Source: Merdibacter sp965119685
Lineage (GTDB): Bacteria; Bacillota_I; Bacilli_A; Erysipelotrichales; Erysipelotrichaceae
Length of the DNA: 64,000 nt
Direction of reading: 5' to 3'
NCBI GenBank assembly: GCA_965119685.1
Contig: OZ221971.1
Coordinates: 2,418,001 to 2,482,000 of the forward strand
Shown: piece after piece, positions 50,259-59,945 of the stretch
Layout: each line of letters opens with the position of its first letter
Position numbering within the stretch: position 1 is the stretch's first letter
Translations under genes and position numbers: made by a program
Notes under the pieces: generated by a model
Told to the model about the DNA's origin: nothing
What the model saw: the letters and a program-made list of their open reading frames with translations, nothing else
The model's database searches: none

Positions 50259-50690
50259 TTAAGAAAAGGAAGAAATCAGCGCAAAGGTGAAGCTGTCGCC
50301 ATCCTGCACGCTAACCTCATCCATCGCCGGGCACATGCCGCCATACTCCTTGCAGGAAGCGTTATTCTCCGACTCAAATACCAGCCACGGACCGCTCTCC
50401 ATATTTTGGCGCAGGCCGCAGATCTCCGTTAACAGCGAACCATACGCGCTCTGTTCGATCTGTACATGCAGATCACTTTGTTCTTCTAACAGCTCACTCA
50501 GCGTTTGAGCATCGCTGCGATAGCGCTGACGCCACACCTCTTCCTGTGCTGACTTCGTCCGATCGACGACGATGATCTCGATCTCTTTCGCTCCTGCCTG
50601 CTTCTCAAAGCGTGTAAGCCACAGCCCCATCGCAGCCGCAAAAGCGATCACAATAATCGCACACAGGGCATACCAACCTTTTTTCTTCAT
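50259..50690 (-). CDS. DUF4430 domain protein, membrane-anchored
   Basis: 143 residues. One N-terminal hydrophobic segment (residues 6-24) anchors or exports it. The rest matches DUF4430, related to the transcobalamin C-terminal fold: SGPWLVFESENNASCKEYGGM and SVQDGDSFTFALI. GGGAG precedes the ATG. It follows the ECF S-component gene after about 90 bases, and proteins of this type commonly accompany ECF transporters, so it probably captures a small cofactor or helps its uptake. Confidence 0.82.
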   Translation of the reverse strand: MKKKGWYALCAIIVIAFAAAMGLWLTRFEKQAGAKEIEIIVVDRTKSAQEEVWRQRYRSDAQTLSELLEEQSDLHVQIEQSAYGSLLTEICGLRQNMESGPWLVFESENNASCKEYGGMCPAMDEVSVQDGDSFTFALISSFS

Positions 50691-50781
50691 CTCTTTCTCC
50701 CTTGTTCTTTCATCTTCATGATTTTTTTCTTCTTTTCCAACTGCTGCTTTCGTTCCCGCTCTCTGTCCTGCTTTCCCTTTT

Positions 50782-51282
50782 TCACAGCCCCGAGCGCTCT
50801 TGTATCCTCACCAGTACCCGATGCGTCGGCTCATAGAGAAACAGCACCGCTAAAAAGGTGAGACTCCCCTGTATCAGGGAGGTTTTAAGCCCCATGAGCA
50901 GATAGAGCACGGTGATCGTCTTGCCAAAAAGCAGAAACGGCAAATCGACCAGCTGCCCGATCAAAAAGGAGGCGATGCCCGCCGTGAGTGCCAAGCCGAC
51001 GATCCGTCCCTGTAACACCCGCTTCATCGAGGCAAACAGAAAGCCATAGATGGGAAAGATGAGCAGATACATGATGTTCCAGATCATCACTCCATACAGC
51101 AATAGATGCAGCAGGGCAAACAGCACGCATGCCATGACACATTCCCGGCGGGGAAATACCTGCGAAAACGAAAGGATCGTAAATGTGATCAGCTCCAGAT
51201 ACAGTATATCGGAAAAGGCGTGAAAGACGATGTAGAGCAGCGTTCCCATCAAAGCGATCCGGGTCAGCTCTCTTGTCGTCAT
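50782..51282 (-). CDS. ECF transporter substrate-binding (S) component
   Basis: 166 residues with five or six hydrophobic segments. IALMGTLLYIVFHAFSDIL at the start and AGIASFLIGQLVDLPFLLFG match the general S-component pattern. The vitamin bound cannot be read; the neighbouring DUF4430 protein suggests a cobalamin-like or other cofactor. It would rely on an EcfAAT module elsewhere. ATG at 51282 overlaps the ygiQ stop. Confidence 0.75.
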   Translation of the reverse strand: MTTRELTRIALMGTLLYIVFHAFSDILYLELITFTILSFSQVFPRRECVMACVLFALLHLLLYGVMIWNIMYLLIFPIYGFLFASMKRVLQGRIVGLALTAGIASFLIGQLVDLPFLLFGKTITVLYLLMGLKTSLIQGSLTFLAVLFLYEPTHRVLVRIQERSGL

Positions 51283-53135
51283 TTCGCCTTCCCTGCCGTT
51301 ATCCGTCCTCGCTGACGTCTGCCGTTTCGCTCACCCTCGCCTTTGCCCTTTGGCGGATGGGGAGGAATCAGGCATTTAGGCCCATAGCCGATCAAATCCT
51401 CCCGATGCGCTTTCATCAGCGCACGGTGCACAATCGCATAGTTCTTCGGATAAGTAAACTGCATGAGCGCGCGCTGTTCCAGCTTCTCCTCGTATGTTTT
51501 GGCGACATAGACCGGTTTCATCGTCCGCGGGTCCAGCCCGGTATAATACATACAGGTTGCCAAGGTGCCCGGCGTCGGATAGAAGTCCTGCACCTGCTTT
51601 GGGGTGTGGTGAATCTTTTTGAGATAGCAGGCGAGCTCGATGGCGTCCGATAATTCGCAGCCGGGGTGGGAGCTCATCAGATAAGGCACTAAAAACTGCC
51701 GTTTGCCCAGTTCCTCGTTTTTCTCATAGTAGCGATCGACGAATTTCAGATACAGCTCTTTGCGCGGCTTCCCCATCTTATCGAGCACCTTGGCGCTGAC
51801 ATGCTCCGGGGCAACCTTCAGCTGTCCGCTGATATGGTAGCGGATGAGACGATCAAAAAAGGTCTCGTCCTTATCATACATCAGATAATCATAGCGAATA
51901 CCGGAGCGGATGAACACCTTTTTCACCTTCGGCAAGGCGCGGACCTCGTCTAACATCTCCACGTAAGCGCTGTGGTCAACCTTTAGATTCGGACAGGGCT
52001 TGGGCCACAGGCACTGTCGTTTCGCACAGGCGCCATGGCTTGCCTGCTTCTCACAGGCCGGACGGGTAAAATTGGCGCTGGGACCGCCAATATCGTGAAT
52101 GTAGCCTTTAAAGTTCGGCATTTCGGTAATCTTCTTCGCTTCTTCGACAACGCTTTCCTTGCTTCTGGTCGAGATGACGCGCCCCTGATGGGAAGTGATG
52201 GCGCAAAAGGCACAGCTGCCAAAACAGCCGCGGTTGGCGGTGATGGAAAACTGCACCTCCTCAATCGCCGGTACATACGTATAGCTTGGATGGAAGGTGC
52301 GCTCATAAGGCAGGGAATAGGTGAAATCCATCTGTTCCTGTGTGAGCGGCAGCGGCGGTTGGTTGCAGATGACATACCAGCCCTCGTATGGCTCGATGAG
52401 CATTTTGGAATTGATCGCATCCTGATTTTCATACTGAATCAGAAAGCTCTTCGCATAAGCGCGCTTATCGCTTTTGATCTGTTCATAACTCGGTAACAGC
52501 ACATAGTCGTCTGCGATCCACTCGATCGACTTGCTCTTCCACACCGTTCCGCGGATATAGCACAGATGCTCGATCGACAATCCGCTGTTGAGCGCATCCG
52601 CTACCTCGATGATCGTATTCTCTCCCATGCCAAACATCAGCAGATCGGCTTGGGAATCCATCAAAATGGAACGGCGCACTCGATCATCCCAATAATCGTA
52701 ATGCGCAAGACGGCGCAGGCTTGCCTCAACACCGCCGATCAAAATCGGGACATGGGGGAACAGCCGTTTTAAAATCTGCGTGTAGACGATCGTCGCCCGA
52801 TCGGGACGTTTGCCCATCACGCCTTGATCGCTGTATGCGTCCTGATCTCTGCGCCGCTTGTTGACAGAATAGTGATTCACCATGGAATCGATATTGCCCG
52901 CCGACACCAGAAAGCCTAAGCGCGGTGTGCCAAACTGCAAAAACGCTTCGTCATCATGCCAGTCGGGCTGGGCGAGAATGGCGCAGCTGTACCCGAATGC
53001 CTGCAAAGTACGGGTGATGATCGCACAGCCAAAAGAGGGATGATCGACATACGCATCTCCCAAGACATAAACAAAATCGACCTGAGTAAACCCCTGTTCC
53101 AGCATTTCTTCACGTGTTGTCGGTAAAAAAGCCAT
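51279..53135 (-). CDS. YgiQ-family radical SAM protein
   Basis: 618 residues. An N-terminal cobalamin-binding-like domain (FVYVLGDAYVDHPSFGCAI) is followed by the radical SAM site GCFGSCAFCAI with three Cys for the iron-sulfur cluster and by HDIGGPSANF. DFYPTPGTLATCMYYTG is a family motif. The basic tail KGKGEGERNGRRQRGR is usual. The function of YgiQ is not established. A TTTTCA-17-TAAAAT promoter lies just upstream of the start. It is the first gene of a three-gene run with the ECF S component and DUF4430 protein. Confidence 0.9.
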   Translation of the reverse strand: MAFLPTTREEMLEQGFTQVDFVYVLGDAYVDHPSFGCAIITRTLQAFGYSCAILAQPDWHDDEAFLQFGTPRLGFLVSAGNIDSMVNHYSVNKRRRDQDAYSDQGVMGKRPDRATIVYTQILKRLFPHVPILIGGVEASLRRLAHYDYWDDRVRRSILMDSQADLLMFGMGENTIIEVADALNSGLSIEHLCYIRGTVWKSKSIEWIADDYVLLPSYEQIKSDKRAYAKSFLIQYENQDAINSKMLIEPYEGWYVICNQPPLPLTQEQMDFTYSLPYERTFHPSYTYVPAIEEVQFSITANRGCFGSCAFCAITSHQGRVISTRSKESVVEEAKKITEMPNFKGYIHDIGGPSANFTRPACEKQASHGACAKRQCLWPKPCPNLKVDHSAYVEMLDEVRALPKVKKVFIRSGIRYDYLMYDKDETFFDRLIRYHISGQLKVAPEHVSAKVLDKMGKPRKELYLKFVDRYYEKNEELGKRQFLVPYLMSSHPGCELSDAIELACYLKKIHHTPKQVQDFYPTPGTLATCMYYTGLDPRTMKPVYVAKTYEEKLEQRALMQFTYPKNYAIVHRALMKAHREDLIGYGPKCLIPPHPPKGKGEGERNGRRQRGRITAGKAK

Positions 53136-53312
53136 GCGATCCCCTCCCGTTTTCTTTAACAGATTTTATCATGATGTGCGCCGCTTGAAAAGATAAAAAA
53201 ACGCCGCCGCCAAATCGTGTGGTGAGATAAGAATCCTATGAGGAATGCTGTCAGCCGTTCCTTCGTATTCTCTTAACCACCCGCTAAGAAGCCGCGATCG
53301 TTTCCCTGTCAA

Positions 53313-53786
53313 TTATTTCAAAATGTGCTCCATACCGATTTTCTGGGGCTGCAAACCGCACGCTTCATAGAAACGAAGCGCCGCCGTGTTGCACGCCCAG
53401 ACGTTAAGCGTCACGTTATAGCAGTCATGAGCGCCGGCAAAAGCGACGACCGCCTCATACAGCGCTTTGCCGATATGCCCGCCGCGAAGCGTCTCGTCGA
53501 CGCACAAATCGTCGATGTACAACGAGCGGATGTCAGTCAGGATATTGCTGTCTGTTCGCTGTATGAACTGACAAAAGGCGTAGCCCACTACGCGGTCCTC
53601 CTCATCGCAGGCGACAAGGATAGGGCGGTGATCATCCTCGATAATTGCCAAAAGCTCTTCATCCTCGTATTTGCGCGCGCCGTGCTTAAATAAGTCGGGG
53701 CGTCCCTGATAGTGCAGCTCTTCCACCTGCATGAGCAGTTTTGTCAGCTGCGGCATGTCCTTTTTCTGTGCTCTGCGTATCTGCAT
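53313..53786 (-). CDS. GNAT-family N-acetyltransferase
   Basis: 157 residues. MQIRRAQKKDMPQLTKLLMQ begins the fold; DDLCVDETLRGGHIGKALYEAV is the acetyl-CoA loop (RxxGxG as RGGHIG), and LNVWACNTAALRFYEACGLQ is the typical last segment. Substrate unknown. The ATG at 53786 has AAGGAG 8 bases upstream. Confidence 0.9.
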   Translation of the reverse strand: MQIRRAQKKDMPQLTKLLMQVEELHYQGRPDLFKHGARKYEDEELLAIIEDDHRPILVACDEEDRVVGYAFCQFIQRTDSNILTDIRSLYIDDLCVDETLRGGHIGKALYEAVVAFAGAHDCYNVTLNVWACNTAALRFYEACGLQPQKIGMEHILK

Positions 53787-53855
53787 CGTCCTCACTCCTT
53801 GTTCTGTTTCGTTTGCATAGATGCGATCCAAGCATCCGTATTCACTATCTTAAAA

Positions 53856-53864
53856 ATTATATCA
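53856..53864 (-). promoter_or_regulatory. Extended -10 promoter of the acetyltransferase gene
   Basis: TGATATAAT on the minus strand, about 70 bases before the start codon. In the rest of the gap up to 54085 nothing further was found. Confidence 0.5.
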
Positions 53865-54087
53865 CAAACGGAAAGGAAAAGGGAAAGGATCTCCCCGGCT
53901 GAATTGTACAAAAACATGCGTCGTTGATTTCTCTGCGCTTTGATCAGCTCCTTTGCGATTTTGAATGTGTTCAAGAGGGCAAACATACGCTTACTATGTG
54001 ATAAGACAGCGATGTCCAGCGCTTACGGGGAGATGTGTCTTTGAAATTCAGACATAATGGCAATGACCGTTTGCATCGGCAAACATA

Positions 54088-54112
54088 AAAAACGCGGCGA
54101 TTACCGCGCTTA
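54088..54112 (-). terminator. Terminator of the lipoprotein gene
   Basis: CGCGG and CCGCG with a short loop are followed on the minus strand by six T, just after the stop at 54110. Confidence 0.8.
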
Positions 54113-54751
54113 TTCCTGTATGTCAGAGACAGTGCGGGTCATGGAGATTCCCAAGCTCTCATAGACATAGGTGAAGGTCTGCGGCATGCCGTTTTCATCT
54201 ACGCGCAATGTCGCCGTATAGTCGTTTCCGGCATCGGAGGTACCGCTGATCGTCCACTCATCCCCCTCTTTGACGTAGACGGCGTCCTCCATGTTTTCCA
54301 TAATCATAAAGTATTGCTGCGACATGCGCTTCTTCGCATCGGCGGCATAACCGTCGCTGTACGTCACGCTGCCTTCCTGAAAGGTATGCACCATCTGACA
54401 GCCCTCACTTGGCTTCGCTTGCGCCAGTTCCGTGGCGTTACAGGTGACGTCCTCCTTTGTGCCGTCATCATAGACAAAGTAGATCGTCGTCGTTTCCACG
54501 GCGGTATCGCTGTCTGTGCCGATTGTGACCTCCGCCTGCGATTCTTCGAGATATTCATAGTTCTCTGCGTATGCGTGGTCGTAAGAGCTGGTTGAAACAT
54601 GGTAGCTTTTTAACGCATCCAAGCGTTCAATCGTTTTGCAGTATTCCTCATAAGAGGCATTTGTCGCCGCCGTTTCCCCCTGTGTGTTCGCCGCTGTGCA
54701 GCCAAAAAGCGCCAGCAAGATACCCAAAGGCAATATCCGCAGATGTTTCAT
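54110..54751 (-). CDS. Predicted lipoprotein of unknown function
   Basis: 213 residues. The signal ends in LALFGC with the lipid Cys near residue 18. The mature part resembles small outer-surface lipoproteins with a LolA-like curve: YEEYCKTIERLDALKSYHVS, then alternating strands such as AEVTIGTDSDTAVETTTIYF and YTATLRVDENGMPQTFTYVY. No catalytic motif is seen. AGAGGGG precedes the ATG at 54751; the longer frame has no site. Confidence 0.8.
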   Translation of the reverse strand: MKHLRILPLGILLALFGCTAANTQGETAATNASYEEYCKTIERLDALKSYHVSTSSYDHAYAENYEYLEESQAEVTIGTDSDTAVETTTIYFVYDDGTKEDVTCNATELAQAKPSEGCQMVHTFQEGSVTYSDGYAADAKKRMSQQYFMIMENMEDAVYVKEGDEWTISGTSDAGNDYTATLRVDENGMPQTFTYVYESLGISMTRTVSDIQE

Positions 54752-54969
54752 CAATGTTCCCCTCTTCTCAATTACTTTCAAAAGATCGTATCTTAAGCAT
54801 ACGGGAACGGGGTGAAAAAGTAAAGAGACGCGGCATGAAAAAGGGGTGAACAATAGGTGAACGCGCCGACAGCGCTTGCTCATCCTCCGCTTCAGCCACT
54901 TGACGGCAAGCGCATAGCCGCCGCAGGCATGGCTTACCCTTTCCCCATGCGTTAAAAAGAAAACTGCCG

Positions 54970-55027
54970 AAAAAAAGAGGCCCGGCGCTCGGCGACACTT
55001 GCCGCTGCCCTGTCACAGCCTCTTTTC
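54970..55027 (-). terminator. Terminator of the ilv operon
   Basis: AAAAGAGGC (from 55026 down) and GCCTCTTTTTTT (54970-54981) pair over 9 bp around a GC-rich inner hairpin, directly after the ilvD stop. Confidence 0.75.
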
Positions 55028-55032
55028 TTTTT

Positions 55033-56697
55033 TTATTTCAGTACGGCTCCCTCATCTGCAGAGGATACCAAACGCGCATAACGCTCCAGCCAACCGCCGT
55101 TGACTTTCGGCTTCGGCGGCTGCCATGCGTCTAAGCGACGCTGTATTTCTTCATCGCTGACCTGTAAGCTGATCGTACCGGCGTTGATGTCAATATCGAT
55201 GAGCTCTCCCTCGCGAATCACGGCAATCGCTCCGCCGCTCGCCGCTTCCGGCGACACGTGCCCGATCGCTGCCCCGCGGGTGGCACCGGAAAAGCGTCCA
55301 TCCGTAATCAACGCGACATCCTTGTCTAACTTCATACCGGCTAACGCGCTGGTCGGATTGAGCATCTCGCGCATGCCCGGGCCGCCTTTTGGCCCCTCAT
55401 AGCGGATGACGACGACATCTCCCTTGACGATCTTGCCCTCATAGATCGCCTCGATCGCATCCTCCTCACTGTCAAAGACACGAGCAGGACCGGTGTGCTT
55501 CAGCATGGAAGGATCGACTGCACTGCGCTTGACCACACAGCCCTTTGGCGCAATATTGCCAAACAAGACGGCAATGCCTCCCGTCGATGAATTCGGCGTG
55601 TCGATATTTTTGATGATCGTCTGATCCAGATTGCGCACCTTTTCCAAATTCTCTTTGATCGTCTTGCCGGTGACCGTCATCAGCGAATCATCGATCAGCT
55701 GCTTCTTTTGCAGTTCCTTCATCACCGCCTGCACGCCGCCGGCGCGATAGAGGTCTACGATATGATCCCCGCCTGCCGGCGCCAGCTTGCAAAGATTCGG
55801 TGTCGATTGGGAAACCTCGTTGATCATATTGAGATCTAATGTCACACCTGCTTCCTTGGCGATTGCCAACAGGTGCAGCACCGTATTGGAGGAACAGCCC
55901 AAAGCCATGTCGCATGCCAAGCCGTTGCGCAGCGCTTTCTCGTTGACGATATCACGCGGACGGATGTTGTTTTCCACCATCTTCATCACGGCCATGCCCG
56001 CTTTTTTGGCAAGCTGCATACGTCCGGAATAGACGGCCGGAATCGTACCGTTGCCCGGCAGCGCGATTCCCAGCACCTCGCACAGGCAGTTCATCGAATT
56101 GGCGGTGAACATGCCCGCACAGGAGCCGCAGCCCGGGCAGGCGTTTTGTTCGATGTAGGTCAGTTCCTCCTCATCGATCAGTCCCGCCTTCTTCGCGCCG
56201 ACCGCTTCAAACATCGTGGAAAGGCTCATATCCTTTCCCTTGTCGTTGCCCGGCAGCATCGCTCCGCCGCTCATCACGACGGCAGGCAGGTTGACGCGCA
56301 GCGCCCCCATCAGCATGCCCGGCACGATCTTATCACAGTTGGGCACCAGCACCAGTCCGTCAAAGCCATGCGCATTTGCCATGGTCTCCACGCTGTCCGC
56401 AATCAGCTCGCGGGATGCTAAGGAATACTTCATACCGATATGACCCATTGCGATGCCATCGCACACACCGATTGCCGGTACCATGATCGGCGTACCGCCG
56501 GCCATGCGAATCCCCGCCTTGACCGCTTCGGTGATCTTATCGAGGTGCAGATGCCCCGGCACGATCTCGCTGTATGCGCTCACCACGCCGATCAAGGGGC
56601 GGGAGAGCTCCTCCTGCGTTAATCCGAGTGCGTAAAACAGAGAACGCTGCGGTGCGCAGGCGTCGCCCTTGAGCACTCTGTCACTTAGTTTTGCCAT
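55033..56697 (-). CDS. ilvD: Dihydroxy-acid dehydratase
   Basis: 554 residues. NACPGCGSCAGMFTANSM and PNCDKIVPGML carry cluster cysteines, and ALGCSSNTVLHL and TDGRFSGATRG are family motifs near the substrate. It dehydrates the dihydroxy acids made by IlvC to the 2-keto acids of isoleucine and valine. It is the last gene of ilvA-B-N-C-D, 13 bases after ilvC. Confidence 0.96.
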   Translation of the reverse strand: MAKLSDRVLKGDACAPQRSLFYALGLTQEELSRPLIGVVSAYSEIVPGHLHLDKITEAVKAGIRMAGGTPIMVPAIGVCDGIAMGHIGMKYSLASRELIADSVETMANAHGFDGLVLVPNCDKIVPGMLMGALRVNLPAVVMSGGAMLPGNDKGKDMSLSTMFEAVGAKKAGLIDEEELTYIEQNACPGCGSCAGMFTANSMNCLCEVLGIALPGNGTIPAVYSGRMQLAKKAGMAVMKMVENNIRPRDIVNEKALRNGLACDMALGCSSNTVLHLLAIAKEAGVTLDLNMINEVSQSTPNLCKLAPAGGDHIVDLYRAGGVQAVMKELQKKQLIDDSLMTVTGKTIKENLEKVRNLDQTIIKNIDTPNSSTGGIAVLFGNIAPKGCVVKRSAVDPSMLKHTGPARVFDSEEDAIEAIYEGKIVKGDVVVIRYEGPKGGPGMREMLNPTSALAGMKLDKDVALITDGRFSGATRGAAIGHVSPEAASGGAIAVIREGELIDIDINAGTISLQVSDEEIQRRLDAWQPPKPKVNGGWLERYARLVSSADEGAVLK

Positions 56698-56710
56698 GCT
56701 CTCACCACGC

Positions 56711-57706
56711 TTACTTCTTCAGCCAGCTCATCATGTTGCGCAGCTTCTTGCCGACCTTTTCACTAGGATGCTCGGCATGCACACGGCGCATTGCCAAGAA
56801 GTGCGCGCGTCCGGCAGACTTGTTCTCCGTAATCCAGTTGCCCGCAAAGGTACCATCCTGAATCTCACGCAGTACCTTCTTCATCTCCTTGCGCGTCTCT
56901 TCGGTAATCAAACGCTTGCCGGTGACATAATCGCCGTATTCCGCCGTATCGGAGATCGAGTAGCGCATCATCGCAAAGCCGCCGCTGTTGATCAGATCGA
57001 CGATCAGCTTCATCTCATGGATACACTCAAAGTATGCCATCTCCGGCTCATAACCGGCCTCTACTAACGTGTCGAAGCCAGCCTGCATCAGCTCGCAGAC
57101 ACCGCCGCACAGCACGGCCTGCTCACCGAACAAATCGGTTTCCGTCTCTTCCTTGAAAGTCGTCTCGATGATACCGGCACGTCCGGCGCCGATACCGCTG
57201 GCATACGCAAGCGCATACTCGCGCGCTTTGCCGCTCGCATCCTGATGAATGGCGATCAGGCTCGGTACGCCCTTGCCCTCGAGATACTGGCTGCGTACGG
57301 TATGTCCCGGACCCTTCGGCGCGCACATCGTCACATCGACGCCCTGCGGCGCAACGATCTGATTGAAGTGAATCGAGAAGCCATGTGCGAACATCAGCAT
57401 GTTGCCCGGCTCTAAGTTCGGTTCAATGTCCTGCTTGTAAATATCCGGCTGGTTTTGATCCGGTGCCAAAATCATGATGACATCGCCCGCCTTGGCGGCA
57501 TCCGCCGTATCCATGACCTTCAAGCCCGCTTCTTCTGCCTTGGCACGGCTCTTGGAACCCGGACGAAGTCCGACGACGACATCGACACCGCTGTCATGCA
57601 GATTCAGTGCATGTGCGTGTCCCTGGCTGCCATATCCGATGATGGCCACCGTCTTCCCCTTCAATAAATCCAAATTACAGTCTGCGTCATAATATACCTT
57701 TACCAT
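56711..57706 (-). CDS. ilvC: Ketol-acid reductoisomerase
   Basis: 331 residues, the class I length. GYGSQGHAHALNL binds NADP(H); the following VVGLRPGSKS with Arg and Ser fits NADPH preference. APKGPGHTVR, FKEETETDLFGEQ and CVTGKRL-type regions hold metal and substrate residues. It converts acetohydroxy acids to dihydroxy acids. The ATG at 57706 has AGGAGG upstream. Confidence 0.96.
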   Translation of the reverse strand: MVKVYYDADCNLDLLKGKTVAIIGYGSQGHAHALNLHDSGVDVVVGLRPGSKSRAKAEEAGLKVMDTADAAKAGDVIMILAPDQNQPDIYKQDIEPNLEPGNMLMFAHGFSIHFNQIVAPQGVDVTMCAPKGPGHTVRSQYLEGKGVPSLIAIHQDASGKAREYALAYASGIGAGRAGIIETTFKEETETDLFGEQAVLCGGVCELMQAGFDTLVEAGYEPEMAYFECIHEMKLIVDLINSGGFAMMRYSISDTAEYGDYVTGKRLITEETRKEMKKVLREIQDGTFAGNWITENKSAGRAHFLAMRRVHAEHPSEKVGKKLRNMMSWLKK

Positions 57707-57757
57707 TTTAATCTCCTCCTCTTTCTGGTAATGCAGCTTATACAAACGCCGATGGCG

Positions 57758-58249
57758 TTAATATACCGTTTCCTTTGATAATTGCAGCGCAACGCCGCCG
57801 GTGCGGCTGATCTCCTGTATGTGATACTCGCGCAGCTCCTCGATGAAATAGTTGATGCTGTCCGGCGTATCCGTCAGCTCGACGATGTAAACGCTGCCCT
57901 CGATAATCTGACAGCGCCCCCCGAAATCCTCCACCGCGTGCAGAAATGCCGCGATCTGGTTTTGTCTGGGTTCGCATTTTGCCAACATCACCTCGCGGAT
58001 GAACAGCTGCTCCTGCGGAATCTCCATGACGTTTTTGACGTCCTCCAGCTTGGCTAGCTGCAATTTGATCTGCGTGATGATCGCCTCGTTGCCATGCGTC
58101 GTCACCGTGATGCGGGAAAACCGCGGATTTTCCGTCTCTCCCACAGCGAGTGAATCGATATTGAAGCCGCGCTGTCCAAACAGATTGCTCACCCTTGTCA
58201 GCACGCCGAACTGGTTCGCCACTAACAGCGATAATACCTTTCGTTCCAT
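57758..58249 (-). CDS. ilvN: Acetolactate synthase small (regulatory) subunit
   Basis: 163 residues. An ACT domain at the start (LSLLVANQFGVLTRVSNLFGQRGFNIDSL) binds valine for feedback control; the C-terminal half has EVMLAKCEPRQNQI and IVELTDTPDSINYF. It activates and regulates IlvB, encoded just upstream. The name ilvN is used for the small subunit next to ilvB. Confidence 0.94.
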   Translation of the reverse strand: MERKVLSLLVANQFGVLTRVSNLFGQRGFNIDSLAVGETENPRFSRITVTTHGNEAIITQIKLQLAKLEDVKNVMEIPQEQLFIREVMLAKCEPRQNQIAAFLHAVEDFGGRCQIIEGSVYIVELTDTPDSINYFIEELREYHIQEISRTGGVALQLSKETVY

Positions 58250-58260
58250 GGTTGCCCCTC

Positions 58261-59928
58261 CTAGTTACCGATGATGATGTCCTTGGCGCTCTTTCCCGGC
58301 GGGATGATCGGATAGACACAATCGTCTTTATCGATCCAGCAGTCCACGATGCAAGGCCCCTGCGACGACAGCGCTTCCTTCATCACAGGAACGATGTCAT
58401 GACGCGTCGCAATGCGCATGCCCTTGCCGCCAAACGCCTCTGCCAGCTTGACATAGTCCGTCTGCCGATCGATCGTCGTCTGCGAGTAACGATGCTCATA
58501 GAACAGCGTCTGCCACTGGCGCACCATGCCTAACACGTGATTGTTGAAGATGAGTACGACGATACCCAGCTTTTCACTGACTGCCGTCGCCATCTCATTC
58601 ATGTTCATGTGGAAGCTGCCATCGCCACTCACCAAGATCACCGGGCGGTTAGGATTGGCGATTTTCGCACCGATCGCCGCGCCCATGCCAAAGCCCATCG
58701 TTCCCAGTCCACACGAGCTCACAAAGCTGCGCGGCCGGGAGAACTGGTAATACTGCGCCATAATCATCTGATGCTGTCCGACGTCGGTGACGATGATCGC
58801 ATCCTCGCCCACGATCGTATGCAGCGTTAACGCCAGATCGCGCGGGTCGACGCCGTCGCCGGCTTTCGGCTTTGGCAAGCCCAGCTTCGTTTTGAAATCG
58901 GTCAGCGTATGCGTCCATTGCGCATGCTTGCAGGAAGGCATCACCTCCAGCATGTGCTTGAGAATGTAGCGGGCATCGCCGACGATCGAGATGTCCGAAC
59001 GCACGTTTTTGCTGATCTCCGAGGCGTCGATATCAAAGTGGATGATCTGCGCATCCTTGCCGAACTCCTCGCGGTTGCCGGCGACGCGATCCGAGAAGCG
59101 CGCCCCGATGGCGATGATCAAGTCGGCGTTGAGCGTCGCATAATTGGCTACCGGCGTGCCATGCATGCCCACCATGCCCAGATAGAGCGTATAGTCATAA
59201 GGAATCGCGGACAACCCCATCATGGAAGTGCAGATCGGGATGTCCATCTGCTTGGAAAACTTCAGCAGCTCTTTTTCCGCGTTGGCGCTGAGGATGCCGC
59301 CCCCGGCATAGATCAGCGGGCGCTTCGCTCCCTTGATGACCTCCATCGCATTGGCGAATTGCATTTCATCGACCTTAGGCAGCTTGCGGATGCGAAACTT
59401 CGGCAGCTTGACATACTCCGTAACCGCCGCCGTCACATCCTTGGGAATATCGATCAGCACCGGTCCCTTGCGCCCGGAGTTGGCGATGATAAACGCCTTG
59501 CGTACCGTAGCCGCCAAATCCTCAACGCGCTGAACGATGAAATTATGCTTGGTGATCGGCATGGTGATGCCGGCGATATTGACCTCCTGAAAGGAATCGC
59601 GTCCTAACAGATCGGTGGAGACGTTGCCGGTGATCGCCACCATCGGCACGCTGTCCATATATGCGGTCGCAATTCCGGTGACGAGATTGGTCGCGCCCGG
59701 ACCGCTGGTCGCCAGACAGACGCCGGTCTTGCCGCTGCTGCGCGCATAGCCATCCGCCGCATGCGCCGCCCCCTGCTCATGAGAGGTCAATACATGGCGA
59801 ATGTCCTCCTGACGCTCATAGAGCGCATCGTAGATGTTGAGCACCGATCCGCCGGGATAGCCGAATATCGTATCCACGCCCTGATCGATCAGCGCCTGTA
59901 TCAGTATCTGTGATCCATTCATCTTCAT
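58261..59928 (-). CDS. ilvB: Acetolactate synthase large subunit
   Basis: 555 residues. Thiamine diphosphate motifs: IFGYPGGSVLNIYDAL with the catalytic Glu in LTSHEQGAAHAADGYAR, and GDGSFHMNMNEMATAVSEKL as the cofactor GDG-N motif. GPGATNLVTGIATAY and FQEVNIAGITMPITKHN follow. It makes acetolactate and acetohydroxybutyrate, taking 2-ketobutyrate from IlvA. GGAGG precedes the start. Confidence 0.96.
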   Translation of the reverse strand: MKMNGSQILIQALIDQGVDTIFGYPGGSVLNIYDALYERQEDIRHVLTSHEQGAAHAADGYARSSGKTGVCLATSGPGATNLVTGIATAYMDSVPMVAITGNVSTDLLGRDSFQEVNIAGITMPITKHNFIVQRVEDLAATVRKAFIIANSGRKGPVLIDIPKDVTAAVTEYVKLPKFRIRKLPKVDEMQFANAMEVIKGAKRPLIYAGGGILSANAEKELLKFSKQMDIPICTSMMGLSAIPYDYTLYLGMVGMHGTPVANYATLNADLIIAIGARFSDRVAGNREEFGKDAQIIHFDIDASEISKNVRSDISIVGDARYILKHMLEVMPSCKHAQWTHTLTDFKTKLGLPKPKAGDGVDPRDLALTLHTIVGEDAIIVTDVGQHQMIMAQYYQFSRPRSFVSSCGLGTMGFGMGAAIGAKIANPNRPVILVSGDGSFHMNMNEMATAVSEKLGIVVLIFNNHVLGMVRQWQTLFYEHRYSQTTIDRQTDYVKLAEAFGGKGMRIATRHDIVPVMKEALSSQGPCIVDCWIDKDDCVYPIIPPGKSAKDIIIGN

Positions 59929-59945
59929 AATCTGTACATCCTCCC

